A stretch of DNA of 64,000 bases from G963665925 sp963665925 (GCA_963665925.1 OY762511.1:682001-746000); one strand, 5' to 3'. Positions 27,492 through 37,200 are shown, counted from the stretch's first letter. Notes: generated by a model from the sequence alone, not told the origin. Made by a program: numbers and translations.

Positions 27492-29105
27492 ATGAAAACA
27501 CTGTTTTACGGAGGAGACATACTCCCTATGACCGGCCGGAACACAAGGCTTGATGCCCTGCTGATCAGAGACAATATCATCATTGATACTGGCGATAAGA
27601 AAACGCTTGAGAAAAAACATGAACCGATTGACCATTATGTAGATTTAAAAGGACGTACACTGCTTCCAGGTTTCAACGATTCCCATATGCATCTGCTCGC
27701 TTTCGGGGAGTCCCTTCAGCTTTGCAAGCTCGAAGGAACAGGCTCTATTGCAGAGCTAAAGGAACGCGTGCATCTTTTTGCCAAATCCACAGAGGATTTC
27801 TGGATTGTAGGACGCGGCTGGAATCAAGATTACTTTCTCGAGGGCAAACTGCCTTCAGCGTCAGACCTGGATGCTGTTGTACCAGACCGCCCGGTCGTAC
27901 TGAGCCGTGCCTGCGGTCATATTCTTGTGTGCAACTCAATAGCCCTTGAAGCGGCTGGCATTTCAAAGAACACCCTGCAACCGGCAGGAGGTGCTTTCGA
28001 TGTAGACCATGAAGGCCGACCTACCGGCATACTTCGAGAAAATGCCATGGCACTTGTCTTCAGCAAACTACCTGAGCCGAGTGAGGAAAAACTCGAAAAT
28101 GCTATCATCGCCGGTGCCGAGTATGCCCTCAGTCAAGGGTTCACATCCGTCCAAAGCGATGATCTGTGTGCACATCCCATGCATCTGAACAAACTTGTTT
28201 TACATACACTACATAAGCTTTCTCTGGAGAAGCGTCTGCCAATCAGAGTCGACGAACAGTCTCTTTTCATAACGCTTGAAAATTTTCTTTCATTTATAGA
28301 TGCTGGCTATAAGACCGGTAAAGGGGATGGATTCTTCAAGGAAGGACCTCTAAAAATCCTAGCCGACGGCTCACTGGGTGCAAGAACAGCTTTCCTAACC
28401 CATCCTTATGAAGACGCACCAGACACATGTGGGATTGCCATGTATACACAAGATGAACTCACCGCACTTGTCCTTGCAGCAAATCAGCACGGCATTCCTG
28501 CAGCCATCCACGCGATAGGCGATCGGACCATTGATATGGCCCTCGAGGCTTTCAGGTGCTCAAAGACAAAGATGCCTGAACACACGCTTCGAAACAGTAT
28601 TGTTCACTGCCAAATCACGCGGCCTGATCAATTTGAAACAATGAAATCACTGGGTGTTCTTGCTCATGTTCAGCCAATATTCATACAGTATGACAAGGAT
28701 ATTGTACAAGCACGGCTCGGAGAGATGCGCGGACAAACCACCTACGCCTGGAGGACCATGCTCCAATCGGGTATTGCTCTGGCATTTGGATCGGACTGTC
28801 CTGTGGAAGCCATGGACATCATGCCAAACCTCTTTTCAGCCATAGCACGTACAGACCTCAGTGGCAATCCCCACGGCGGATGGATGCCGGCGGAGCGACT
28901 TGATGCCTATACCGCTCTTGAAGGTTTTACAATAGGCGGTGCCTATGCGTCCGGTGAAGAAGATATCAAGGGATCCCTCGAGGTCGGAAAACTCGCTGAC
29001 TTTGTGATTCTAGACCAGAATCCCCTCAAGGTTTCACCACAGGACCTTCTTAATACGAACGTTCTCGAAACTTGGGTAGACGGAAGCCTGGCATATCGCA
29101 AATAG
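27492..29105 (+). CDS. YtcJ-like metal-dependent amidohydrolase
   Basis: A 537-residue amidohydrolase-superfamily enzyme. The metal motif is GFNDSHMHL (about 60-68), with further ligands in the TIM barrel, including AAIHAIGDRT and FGSDCPVE. A small beta domain flanks the barrel at both ends. Substrates in this family are mostly unknown N-substituted amides or formamides. AGGAGG lies 6 bases before the ATG, and the gene is monocistronic. Confidence 0.85.
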   Translation: MKTLFYGGDILPMTGRNTRLDALLIRDNIIIDTGDKKTLEKKHEPIDHYVDLKGRTLLPGFNDSHMHLLAFGESLQLCKLEGTGSIAELKERVHLFAKSTEDFWIVGRGWNQDYFLEGKLPSASDLDAVVPDRPVVLSRACGHILVCNSIALEAAGISKNTLQPAGGAFDVDHEGRPTGILRENAMALVFSKLPEPSEEKLENAIIAGAEYALSQGFTSVQSDDLCAHPMHLNKLVLHTLHKLSLEKRLPIRVDEQSLFITLENFLSFIDAGYKTGKGDGFFKEGPLKILADGSLGARTAFLTHPYEDAPDTCGIAMYTQDELTALVLAANQHGIPAAIHAIGDRTIDMALEAFRCSKTKMPEHTLRNSIVHCQITRPDQFETMKSLGVLAHVQPIFIQYDKDIVQARLGEMRGQTTYAWRTMLQSGIALAFGSDCPVEAMDIMPNLFSAIARTDLSGNPHGGWMPAERLDAYTALEGFTIGGAYASGEEDIKGSLEVGKLADFVILDQNPLKVSPQDLLNTNVLETWVDGSLAYRK

Positions 29106-29107
29106 AT

Positions 29108-29166
29108 AAAAAAGACCTGCAGCTATTCAATCCGGTTACAGGATTCGCGCTGCAGGTCTTTCTTTG
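29108..29166. terminator. Bidirectional terminator
   Basis: AAGACCTGCAGC pairs exactly with GCTGCAGGTCTT, with A and T runs on either side, between convergent genes. Confidence 0.92.
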
Positions 29167-29188
29167 ATTCACAGTCATGTTCCGGTGA

Positions 29189-29575
29189 CTACTCTACAAA
29201 AACTTCAACGTGCTCATCACCGTCGTCTACCTCGACCAGCTTACCTTCAGCACCTTCTTGAATCATGCGCACGATTTCATCCATGTCGATATTTCCCATG
29301 CTCTCCTGAAGCTCCGGCGAAAATTTTTTGCCAATCTTAATTCCGACATTCACCAGACTCAGCGGAATTTTAATATTCACCGTCTCCTTGCCGTTCTTTC
29401 TAACGCGAACCCGCAGTCTTCTTGGGCTTGTCCCTGTACCATTTACAGGTTCAAGTGCAGTTGAGCTTTCGCTTTGCGGCTCCGTTTCAATAGCCTGCAT
29501 CAGCTTCATGCCCTCATCTGCAGTTATTTTTCCCTCTTCAATCATTTTAAGAATTTGCATTTTTTCAGATGTCAT
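29189..29575 (-). CDS. SHOCT-like domain protein
   Basis: A 128-residue protein. The N-terminal segment EKMQILKMIEEGKITADEGMKLMQAI is a SHOCT-like helical hairpin as found in YvlB/LiaX relatives. A basic linker and an acidic C terminus follow. It lies about 30 bases downstream of the DUF2089 gene, whose C-terminal ERLDKGEITSDEALKLL is the same kind of hairpin, so the two proteins may share a partner. Function is unknown. Confidence 0.7.
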   Translation of the reverse strand: MTSEKMQILKMIEEGKITADEGMKLMQAIETEPQSESSTALEPVNGTGTSPRRLRVRVRKNGKETVNIKIPLSLVNVGIKIGKKFSPELQESMGNIDMDEIVRMIQEGAEGKLVEVDDGDEHVEVFVE

Positions 29576-29606
29576 TGCACACCCTCCTTATTCTTCGCCA
29601 GTCTGC

Positions 29607-29975
29607 CTATTCACCGCTGAGTAATTTCAGCGCTTCGTCAGAAGTGATTTCACCCTTATCAAGTCGCTCCAAAATTGCCTTTCGCTCCACCGCAGTCTCT
29701 TTCTCATTTGTCTTGTAGCCCAAGGCTTCAATCACCTGATCCAGATTGCGGCGAACCGTCGGATAGGATATTCCCAGTTCTTTTTCAATTTCCTTGATAT
29801 TACCGCGGTTCTTGATGAATACTTCAATAAACCACTTTTGTTCCTTGCTCAAGTAACTGAATTTGTCCAGTTCAAAATCGCCTTCTATAGATGTACTGCA
29901 ATTATGACAATGCAGCTTTGCAACCTTCAGCTTGGAGGCGCAGACCGGACACGTACCGATAACTGTTTTTTTCAT
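29607..29975 (-). CDS. DUF2089 family DNA-binding protein
   Basis: A 122-residue protein. The zinc ribbon CPVCASKLKVAKLHCHNC (about 9-26) is followed by a helix-turn-helix (YLSKEQKWFIEVFI, then GISYPTVRRNLDQVI) and a C-terminal SHOCT-like hairpin. The fold suggests a regulator that probably controls its own unit with the downstream gene. I start at 29975, preceded by GGAGAGGG. The preceding 170 bases are AT-rich with no clear operator. Confidence 0.78.
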   Translation of the reverse strand: MKKTVIGTCPVCASKLKVAKLHCHNCSTSIEGDFELDKFSYLSKEQKWFIEVFIKNRGNIKEIEKELGISYPTVRRNLDQVIEALGYKTNEKETAVERKAILERLDKGEITSDEALKLLSGE

Positions 29976-30144
29976 TTTGCACCCTCTCCGTTTTCTTAAC
30001 ATCACTTCTAGTTCTTAACTATATTCAAATCATAAATCAATATATTTAATTAGTCAATTAATATTATTAATTTCTAATTTGATTTTAATAATACACACAT
30101 CAAAATACATCATTTCATCCTCTATTTCAAATCCTACATAAAAT

Positions 30145-30181
30145 AAAAGACCGAACGGGTCTTTTCATCCCATTCGGTCTT
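30145..30181 (-). terminator. Terminator of the SPFH/NfeD unit
   Basis: AAGACCGAA pairs with TTCGGTCTT, followed by TTTTATT on the minus strand. Confidence 0.85.
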
Positions 30182-30230
30182 GATTTCATAAGTATATTAC
30201 ACTGCTCACAAGATATTTAGACCTGTATTG

Positions 30231-31175
30231 TTACTGGTCTGCACCGTCTTCCTTAGTGGCTTTTGCAATTTCTGTAACCGATGCTACAAGCGAAGCCACA
30301 TTTTGTAGTTCTGAAGGAATAATCAGCTTCGTTGACTTTCCGTCAGCAACCTTTTCAAGGGCTTCAAAGCTCTTCAGCGTCAATACGCCTTGGTCCGGTG
30401 CGGCATTCTTAATCATTTCAATACCACGCGCCGTTGCTTCCTGAACCTTTAGAATTGCCTCTGCATCACCTTCTGCCTGGCGAATCTTGGCTTCTTTAGC
30501 CGCTTCAGCGTCAAGAATACGTGCACGCTTGCTCGCCTCGGCTTCAAGAATCGCTGATTCTTTTTGACCTTCTGCGACAAGAATTGCCGATTTCTTTTGA
30601 CCTTCAGCACGCAGGATTGCTTCACGACGTTCACGTTCTGCACGCATCTGCTTTTCCATTGCTTCCTGGATATCTGCTGGCGGCTGGATGTTCTTAACTT
30701 CAACACGATTGACCTTAATCCCCCACGGATCTGTCGCTTCGTCCAAGATAGAACGCATTTGCGTGTTGATAAGGTCCCTTGAAGAAAGAGACTCATCCAG
30801 TTCCAGTTGTCCGATGATGTTACGCAGTGTCGTCGCCGTAAGGTTCTCAATAGCGACAATCGGACGCGCAACCCCATACGTAAAGAGCTTCGGATCTGTA
30901 ATCTGGAAGTATACGACCGTATCGATCATCATACCGACATTGTCCTTTGTAATTACAGGCTGAGGCGGAAAGTCGACAACCTGCTCCTTGAGTGATACTT
31001 TCGAAGCCACTCGGTCAATCAAAGGTACCTTCACATGCAGGCCCACATCCCATGTGCCCTGATATGCGCCCAGTCTTTCAATTACAAAGGCATTTGATTG
31101 AGGAACTATTCGAATATTCACCGCAATCAGGCCAATGGCCAAAATAAGCAGCGCAAAGAAAACTATGAATCCCAT
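30231..31175 (-). CDS. SPFH/Band 7 membrane protein (stomatin/QmcA type)
   Basis: A 314-residue protein. One N-terminal membrane helix (about 2-22) precedes the SPFH domain (about 25-190) and a coiled-coil of alanine/glutamate repeats (about 190-260; AEGQKKSAI, AEGQKESAI, AEASKRARI). Such proteins form membrane scaffolds and work with NfeD proteins. The nfeD-like gene is immediately upstream, which fits. GGAGGAT precedes the ATG. Confidence 0.9.
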   Translation of the reverse strand: MGFIVFFALLILAIGLIAVNIRIVPQSNAFVIERLGAYQGTWDVGLHVKVPLIDRVASKVSLKEQVVDFPPQPVITKDNVGMMIDTVVYFQITDPKLFTYGVARPIVAIENLTATTLRNIIGQLELDESLSSRDLINTQMRSILDEATDPWGIKVNRVEVKNIQPPADIQEAMEKQMRAERERREAILRAEGQKKSAILVAEGQKESAILEAEASKRARILDAEAAKEAKIRQAEGDAEAILKVQEATARGIEMIKNAAPDQGVLTLKSFEALEKVADGKSTKLIIPSELQNVASLVASVTEIAKATKEDGADQ

Positions 31176-31232
31176 ACTACATCCTCCTTATAAACATACT
31201 CACACATCTAGCTCAAGAAACCTCAAATCCAT

Positions 31233-31682
31233 TTACGCATCTTTGGCAATGCGTACAATAAGCTTTACACCTTCAATTGCAACTATTTCCACTTCTTCGC
31301 CGCGGTCAATTTCTTCACCGGCTTCAGATTTCGCAGTCCAGATCTGACCCTTCACCTTAACCTGTCCCAGATTATAAACATCGACACGCTTGAGTACGAT
31401 TCCCCGTTCCCCAACGAGTGCTGAAACATTCGTCTTCGAGGCACCAATACGCAAATATTTCTGCGCAATTGGACGGGTATAGATAATCATTACAAGTGTA
31501 GCTATCAGGAATACCGCAATTTGAAGATATAAAGGAAGCTTCAGCAACGATACCAATAATGCAGCAATCGCTCCCAGTGCAAACCAAATCGAAGTAAGAC
31601 CTAGCGTAAACGCCTCAGCTACTGCAAATACAATGATGAAAACTGTCCACACAATAGGCATTGCACCCGTAATATCAGGCAT
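31233..31682 (-). CDS. NfeD family protein, short form
   Basis: A 149-residue protein with three or four membrane segments (about 8-80) and a C-terminal OB-fold domain (about 85-147, with VSALVGERGIVLKRVDVYNLGQVKVKG). The short NfeD form lacks the ClpP-like protease domain. It precedes the SPFH gene by 57 bases, so the two are cotranscribed. Confidence 0.88.
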   Translation of the reverse strand: MPDITGAMPIVWTVFIIVFAVAEAFTLGLTSIWFALGAIAALLVSLLKLPLYLQIAVFLIATLVMIIYTRPIAQKYLRIGASKTNVSALVGERGIVLKRVDVYNLGQVKVKGQIWTAKSEAGEEIDRGEEVEIVAIEGVKLIVRIAKDA

Positions 31683-31862
31683 ATCCTTTCACCACTCTTC
31701 CTACATACTACTTAACCCTTCACATATGTATTGAAACATATGTATTTTCCATATTCTCACTATACAGGATATACCTTAAAAATCTATTAACGAAGAATTA
31801 AAGGATAGAAAACACCTCTGGCCTTCTAAGCGAAAGCATCAAAGCGGTTCAAAGGGAAATCA

Positions 31863-31900
31863 AAAAGCAAATGCCCGAGCAACTGGAGGTCGCCCGGGCA
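31863..31900 (-). terminator. Terminator of the antiporter gene
   Basis: TGCCCG pairs with CGGGCA in a long hairpin and TTTTTG follows on the minus strand. Confidence 0.7.
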
Positions 31901-31904
31901 CAGA

Positions 31905-33089
31905 TTATTCTTCTTTTTCAAGGAGTCGTGTTGAAGCATATTGCATTGCAATCGCTCCAAGCGGTGCTGTTATGACAATGGAAAGCACAGCCATTGCCAG
32001 AATTAACTCCCCAGACTTAACGCCATAGCTAAGCGGCACTGCGCCAATTGCCGCTTGAACCGTAGCCTTTGGTGTGTAACTTATAACACAGAAAAGACGT
32101 TCTTTCATATTCAAGTTCGTCCCCAGAACGGACAAATAGGTCCCGATGCTTCTTGCAATCAGGCCGAAGGCTATAATTCCAAGCCCTACAAGCCCGGCGT
32201 TGAGGGCAAGTGTCGTATTGACCTCCGCACCCACCAGCACAAAAAGTATGATTTCAGCGAGTACCCAAATCTTGTTGAACTTGGCAGACAGACGATGTGC
32301 TGTCTTTGGCCGAAGCTCCAGAATAATAAAGCCTATTGTCATGACACCAAGCAGTGCAGCAATTTCAACAGTACCTTCGAGCATATCTTCAAGCGAGGTC
32401 AGCAGGATTGCCACGCCCATGATAAACATGACTTTTTTTGTATCGCGTATATGATATTTCTTAAAAATGAATACAAGGGCGTATCCGATGACAGCCCCAA
32501 GAATAATGCCGAGTATTATGGAAACTGGAATTCCAGCCAGCTGTATGCCAATGTTGACATGATTTCCGCTGTATAGTCCTAGGAATGTTGAAAATATTGT
32601 AATTGCAAAGATGTCATCCAGCGATGCACCCGCTAGGATCAATGTTGGAATATTCTTTCCTGTGCCCAGCTTATCGTGCGAAAACTGAAGCATGAGGGGT
32701 ACAACAACTGCAGGGGATACTGCAGCGATGATGAATCCTAGAATACCACCTTCAATAAAACTGAATCCAAGCAATTTCGTAGAAATAAAGGCCACGGCAA
32801 ACCCTTCGAAAATGCCCGGTAAGAACCCAAGTCTGACAGCTGCCCCACCTACACTTGAAAGCTTGTCCTTGCTGATTCCAAGGCCTGCTCTAAGCAAAAT
32901 AACAATCAGAGCCAGTCTTCTAAGGTCACCTGCAACTTCCATGATCATGGGGTCAAGCCAGTTCAAACCATATGGTCCGATTAATATTCCCAGCAGCAGC
33001 ATACCCAGCAGTCCCGGGAGCCGCAATTTTGAAAAAACCGTATGCGCCAGCATGCCCAGCAGCATAATGATGCCTAAACTTGTTATCAT
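31905..33089 (-). CDS. Cation/proton antiporter
   Basis: A 394-residue integral membrane protein of the monovalent cation:proton antiporter superfamily with about 12 hydrophobic segments. The LRLPGLLGMLLLGILIGPYGL start, the LIVILLRAGLGI segment and GASLDDIFAITIF, which carries the paired acidic residues (DD) expected in transport, support this. The ion is likely sodium or potassium. GGTGGGA precedes the ATG, and it is monocistronic. Confidence 0.82.
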   Translation of the reverse strand: MITSLGIIMLLGMLAHTVFSKLRLPGLLGMLLLGILIGPYGLNWLDPMIMEVAGDLRRLALIVILLRAGLGISKDKLSSVGGAAVRLGFLPGIFEGFAVAFISTKLLGFSFIEGGILGFIIAAVSPAVVVPLMLQFSHDKLGTGKNIPTLILAGASLDDIFAITIFSTFLGLYSGNHVNIGIQLAGIPVSIILGIILGAVIGYALVFIFKKYHIRDTKKVMFIMGVAILLTSLEDMLEGTVEIAALLGVMTIGFIILELRPKTAHRLSAKFNKIWVLAEIILFVLVGAEVNTTLALNAGLVGLGIIAFGLIARSIGTYLSVLGTNLNMKERLFCVISYTPKATVQAAIGAVPLSYGVKSGELILAMAVLSIVITAPLGAIAMQYASTRLLEKEE

Positions 33090-33228
33090 TCGAATCCCAC
33101 CTTTTCACAATCGAATTCTATCATAGTAAATTGATGGATTCAATCGTTTCAAAAACACGAAGTTGCGTATAAATATAGTAAAGCCCGAATTATGGGCTAA
33201 TTACGCCAGCCAACAAGAGGTGACATCC

Positions 33229-34668
33229 ATGAATAATAAGCAGCGCTACATCATTTACACAACAATAAAATACCTTGTAATTGTTCTCCTAGCCCTCGTT
33301 GCCCCAATCTATTTCATTGAGGGGTATGTTCTACCGGCGCAAGTGGTCATCTTCACGATGCTTTTCATACTGGAACGCACAATTGTGTATAGAAACATCC
33401 AGCTTGCTTTTAAAGCCTTCGAAAAATCTCTGGGTGCCATTCACAAGCTCCTTCCCACCTACGGGGCTCCCACACTCCGGTTTGATTTTGACTTTTACAG
33501 CCCAGACTCGGCAAAAGAGACCGCCACCAGCATCCAAGAAGCAATTGAGGAAGTGGTTAGGGAGCAAAACAGCATCATGAGTCGCTACGAAAGCCTGAAT
33601 ACTGACTTGACACACTATGTCAACGCTCAGCATATTCTCCTTTCAATCGCAAATGAAATCATTTCTGTAGAGGACGCCTCTACAATGTACAATATCTTTC
33701 TCAGTAAAGCCATTGAACTTGTTCATGGCGCTGAAAAAGGCAGCATGCTCCTGTTGAATACCGATGCATCGCTGGATTTTGTCGCTGCAAAAGGCTTTGA
33801 CCTGGAGGCACTGAAAAAAATTAATCTCAATGCTTACGACTCTTTTCTAGCACTTAACAGAACCCAGCTCAGAGTCGAACCCTACATAATAAACGACATG
33901 TATCAGCACAACAACCAGGCCCTTGACTCCGATACCCTGTACGAGCTTGAGCGTATTACCGGCCTTGATATCAAATCAACCCTGACTGCGCCAATTCTAG
34001 TGGATGGTGAAATCTACGGAATGATCAATCTGGACAGCTCGCAAATCGGCGCATTCAAGCCTGCAGACATTACATCCATGCTGTTTTTCACAACCCAGCT
34101 GAGCTTTGCCATCAAAAATAGAGAGCTTGTCGATAGAACGCGTTACTTGTCCCAATACGACAGCCTTACAGGCATATTCAACAGATCCTATTTTGAGGAG
34201 ACCTTCTCAACCTATCAGGACCGCGTGTTCAAAGGAAAGGGAACATTCCTTCTTCTGATTATGGACCTGAACTACCTAAAGAAAATCAACGACAACTTCG
34301 GACATAATGCTGGTGATAAGGCGCTGCGCACCTTTGTTGAAGAAATACGAAACGACCTGCCCCAAGGCACTGTTCTCGCCCGCTATGGCGGAGATGAATT
34401 TATAGCAATTATGCCTGATATGAGTGTGGATGAAGGACACGCTATTCTCGACGCATCGATTACGCGCTTCAAGGACCTGTACATTCACTTCAATAATGTT
34501 CGCATACCAATCCGCTACAGCTACGGGATAGCAGCCTCACCGGACGAATCCATGGTTATAGATATTCTCGTCAAGCTGGCAGATCAGCGCATGTATGCCC
34601 ATAAGAGCGAAACCAAGCGCTTGGATTCCGAGCTCTTTGATTCGGTCACTCAAAATGGTCTGGCTTAA
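33229..34668 (+). CDS. Diguanylate cyclase with GAF domain
   Basis: A 479-residue protein. Two N-terminal membrane helices (about 10-50) precede a coiled region, a GAF domain (about 140-300) and a GGDEF domain with the motif YGGDEF at about 384-389. The RxxD inhibitory site is missing at its usual place before GGDEF. AGAGGTG precedes the ATG at 33229. The downstream 134-residue protein is probably cotranscribed. Confidence 0.9.
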   Translation: MNNKQRYIIYTTIKYLVIVLLALVAPIYFIEGYVLPAQVVIFTMLFILERTIVYRNIQLAFKAFEKSLGAIHKLLPTYGAPTLRFDFDFYSPDSAKETATSIQEAIEEVVREQNSIMSRYESLNTDLTHYVNAQHILLSIANEIISVEDASTMYNIFLSKAIELVHGAEKGSMLLLNTDASLDFVAAKGFDLEALKKINLNAYDSFLALNRTQLRVEPYIINDMYQHNNQALDSDTLYELERITGLDIKSTLTAPILVDGEIYGMINLDSSQIGAFKPADITSMLFFTTQLSFAIKNRELVDRTRYLSQYDSLTGIFNRSYFEETFSTYQDRVFKGKGTFLLLIMDLNYLKKINDNFGHNAGDKALRTFVEEIRNDLPQGTVLARYGGDEFIAIMPDMSVDEGHAILDASITRFKDLYIHFNNVRIPIRYSYGIAASPDESMVIDILVKLADQRMYAHKSETKRLDSELFDSVTQNGLA

Positions 34669-34730
34669 TAAATATTGAGGTAAGACCCACAAGCATCGGG
34701 TAACTACTAGATATGAAAGGAGGGGATAGG

Positions 34731-35138
34731 ATGCTCCCGCAAGGACTCACCGTCGAGGTGATTGGCGATATCATTTACTGGAAGAACACCACAGGCTCCA
34801 TCTCAGAGCAAGATGCAATACAAATTTCCGATTATATTAAGAATCTTGTAGAAGAAAAATCCGTTCGCGCAATATTTGTTGATAATCGAAGACTTTACGG
34901 TGTTTGGACACCAGAAGTCGATAAAATCTGGATAGACCTCATGAATTACTTACCAGAACACGTGAACAAAACCGTCACCATCTGTCAAAATCACATTAAC
35001 AAGCTTCAGCTTAATTACTTATCCACACAGGCTGGCACAAAAGAATCCGTACAAGCCTTTACAGAATCCGAACGTGTGGAAATGGAACATTTTCTCCAGT
35101 TCAAGCTTGAAAACATGCACATACTGGAACGACACTAA
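34731..35138 (+). CDS. Conserved hypothetical protein, STAS/SpoIIAA-like topology
   Basis: A 135-residue soluble protein. The alternation GLTVEVIGDIIYWKNT, AIFVDNRRLYGVW, TPEVDKIWIDLMNYL and VTICQNHI resembles the STAS/SpoIIAA-like fold, but I do not recognise a family. AAGGAGG supports the ATG at 34731. It follows the diguanylate cyclase by 62 bases, so a role in the same pathway is possible but unproven. Confidence 0.55.
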   Translation: MLPQGLTVEVIGDIIYWKNTTGSISEQDAIQISDYIKNLVEEKSVRAIFVDNRRLYGVWTPEVDKIWIDLMNYLPEHVNKTVTICQNHINKLQLNYLSTQAGTKESVQAFTESERVEMEHFLQFKLENMHILERH

Positions 35139-35165
35139 CACATACATACTTACGGAAACAAAACG

Positions 35166-35197
35166 GGGGCCGATTGAGAATCAGCCCCTTTTTTACA
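35166..35197 (+). terminator. Terminator after the STAS-like gene
   Basis: GGGGC and GATT pair with AATC and GCCCC in a hairpin followed by TTTTTT. Confidence 0.85.
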
Positions 35198-35238
35198 TGC
35201 GCTATGCTTTTCGAAGCCCATTATTTGTACAGCTAAAG

Positions 35239-35425
35239 TTATCCACATTTCCAGTACAAATTTCTTACATAGTCCCCTTGACAATTGATTAATCCAAATG
35301 ATATACCCACAACTTTCAGCACTTATACACACAAACTTGTGGATAAGTGGCGTAAATTGTGGACTAATGTTCAAAACATCCCGAACACAAATTCGGTTAT
35401 CAACATAACTCACAGTTTTTCCACA
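35239..35425. promoter_or_regulatory. Cluster of DnaA boxes
   Basis: Three exact TTATNCACA boxes occur: TTATCCACA at 35239-35247 (+), TTATACACA at 35323-35331 (+) and TGTGGATAA at 35338-35346 (-). Two one-mismatch copies lie at 35397-35405 (TTATCAACA) and 35417-35425 (TTTTCCACA). The region is AT-rich and has no gene; no dnaA, dnaN or other replication gene is nearby. Confidence 0.6.
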
Positions 35426-35469
35426 TATTTTGTTAATAACTTATGTCCTTACCATATTGCAGATTACTC

Positions 35470-35518
35470 TTGACAATTATTTGACGCACTATATAATTAT
35501 ATTAGATAATTCTAATAT
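35470..35518 (+). promoter_or_regulatory. Promoter and operator of the arsR-permease unit
   Basis: TTGACA (35470-35475), a 16-base spacer and TATAAT (35492-35497) form a strong promoter. Directly after the -10 lies the inverted repeat ATATTAGA-TAAT-TCTAATAT (35499-35518), covering the likely transcription start. That is where an ArsR repressor should bind. Confidence 0.85.
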
Positions 35519-35534
35519 AGTAATGGAGGTAATC

Positions 35535-35855
35535 ATGCTTCGTATATATGAAATGCAGGCCGAATTCCTAAAAGCGTTAGCACATCCTACAAGACTGCGC
35601 ATTATGAATCGGCTGAGAGATGAAAAGGAACTCTGTGTCTGTCACATTCTCGAAGACCTGGACATGGACCAGTCCAATGTATCACAACACCTGCGCGTAC
35701 TTAAAAAAGCAGGCATCGTAACGTCCAATAAACATGGACTGAAAGTCTACTACAAGCCTACGGACCCAGACGTCTATAAACTGATTGACCAGTTGGGACC
35801 TCTACTCTCCAACAGACTCAAAACCATGTCCGCGGCACTTCGTACGGAGGTATAA
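35535..35855 (+). CDS. ArsR family metalloregulator
   Basis: A 106-residue winged-helix repressor. The metal-binding helix reads ELCVCHIL (cysteines in the ELCVC motif), the arsenic/antimony-sensing site of classic ArsR, followed by the DNA helix MDQSNVSQHLRVLKKAGI. GGAGG precedes the ATG at 35535. It heads an operon with a permease and two thioredoxin-fold genes, and its operator overlaps the promoter. Confidence 0.92.
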   Translation: MLRIYEMQAEFLKALAHPTRLRIMNRLRDEKELCVCHILEDLDMDQSNVSQHLRVLKKAGIVTSNKHGLKVYYKPTDPDVYKLIDQLGPLLSNRLKTMSAALRTEV

Positions 35856-35857
35856 CT

Positions 35858-36865
35858 ATGGAAGCAATTCGTAGCATTTTTCAGGTCATCTTCTGGCCGT
35901 TCATACAGGTTGACCATCTCATGATCAAGTTGGCTGACTGGGTCACAGTTGGACTTTTCAAACTTGAAGTAGGCACACACCTGCACGGCAGTCTGCACTT
36001 CTTCATTTATGATTCACTAAAAATCATTGTCCTGCTCAGCTTCATGATTTTCACCATTTCCCTCATTCGAAGCTTCTTCCCTCCAGAGCGCGTCAAGCTC
36101 ATGCTGGGAAAAACCAATGGTTTATTCAAACACTTGCTGGCAGCGAGTCTTGGTGTTCTTTCACCCTTCTGCTCCTGTTCAACAGTACCCATATTTATCG
36201 GTTTCGTGGAGTCCGGCATCCCACTCGGTGTAACGTTCACCTTTCTGGTGACTTCACCCATCGTCAATGAGATCGCCATCGGTTTTCTAATTATGTCCTT
36301 CGGGCTCAAGGTTGCCCTGACCTACACCCTTGCCGGTATGTTCATTGGCATGTTTTCCGGCTACATTATCGACAAGCTCCATTTGGAACACCTTGTGGAG
36401 TCCTATATTTATGAAATGCAGGCAGGCGAAACCATCGTTCCCGAAATGACAACACGAGACCGAATCGAATTTGCCGTTCAAAATGTGAAGGACATTACTG
36501 GCCGCGTGTGGAAATTTGTACTTATCGGAATTGGTATTGGTGCACTTGTTCACGGGTACGCCCCTGCAGACATACTTGCAACCTACGCCGGACCCGATCA
36601 GCCGCTTGCTGTCTTTGTAGCGGTCGCGACAGGGATTCCGCTTTACTCAAACGCAGTTGGCACGATTCCAATTGTCGAGGCACTTATTCTTAAGGGCGTT
36701 GGTGTAGGTACAGCTCTGGCCTTCATGATGTCGGTCGTTGCCTTGTCTTTGCCTGAGGTTATCCTGCTCAAGCAGGTCATCAAACCCAAGCTTATTGCCA
36801 TTTTCATTGGTATAACAGGCTTTGGTATTTTGAGTGTCGGATACCTCTTCAACGCAATTCTATAA
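35858..36865 (+). CDS. DUF318-type permease
   Basis: A 335-residue membrane protein with about eight helices, a member of the COG0701/UPF0718 permeases. It has the signature SPFCSCSTVPIFIGF followed by VTSPIVNEIAIGF. Its closest characterised relatives include organoarsenical exporters (ArsP), and the ArsR-type regulator in front fits export of arsenic or another thiol-reactive metalloid. It starts 3 bases after arsR, with GGAGGT before it. Confidence 0.82.
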   Translation: MEAIRSIFQVIFWPFIQVDHLMIKLADWVTVGLFKLEVGTHLHGSLHFFIYDSLKIIVLLSFMIFTISLIRSFFPPERVKLMLGKTNGLFKHLLAASLGVLSPFCSCSTVPIFIGFVESGIPLGVTFTFLVTSPIVNEIAIGFLIMSFGLKVALTYTLAGMFIGMFSGYIIDKLHLEHLVESYIYEMQAGETIVPEMTTRDRIEFAVQNVKDITGRVWKFVLIGIGIGALVHGYAPADILATYAGPDQPLAVFVAVATGIPLYSNAVGTIPIVEALILKGVGVGTALAFMMSVVALSLPEVILLKQVIKPKLIAIFIGITGFGILSVGYLFNAIL

Positions 36866-36966
36866 AGACATATACCTTCTACAAACGGTATTTCTTAAGC
36901 AAGACGGATAGTTTTTAATACTGGGTATTCATTATATAAGGATCAATCATTCACTTGGAGGTTGTT

Positions 36967-37200
36967 ATGATTTCTATTAAAGTACTGGGAACGGGATGCA
37001 AGAAATGTTCAGAGACATACGCACTTGTCAACAAGGTTATCGAAGCACAGGGTATTGATGCTGAGGTGACAAAAGTTGAAGACTTGAAATCCATCATCGG
37101 CTACGGCGTTATGACGACACCTGCAGTCGTTATCGACGAGAAGGTTGTCATGAAAGGCAAGGTTCCTAAGCAGAAAGACGTAGAAAGCTGGTTTAAATAA
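36967..37200 (+). CDS. Thioredoxin-like protein, TM0996 type
   Basis: A 77-residue redox protein with CKKC near the N terminus (GTGCKKC) and the cis-proline region MTTPAVVIDEKVV. Such small thioredoxins accompany DUF318 permeases. GGAGG precedes the ATG at 36967. Its stop codon overlaps the start of the next gene in TAATG. Confidence 0.88.
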   Translation: MISIKVLGTGCKKCSETYALVNKVIEAQGIDAEVTKVEDLKSIIGYGVMTTPAVVIDEKVVMKGKVPKQKDVESWFK

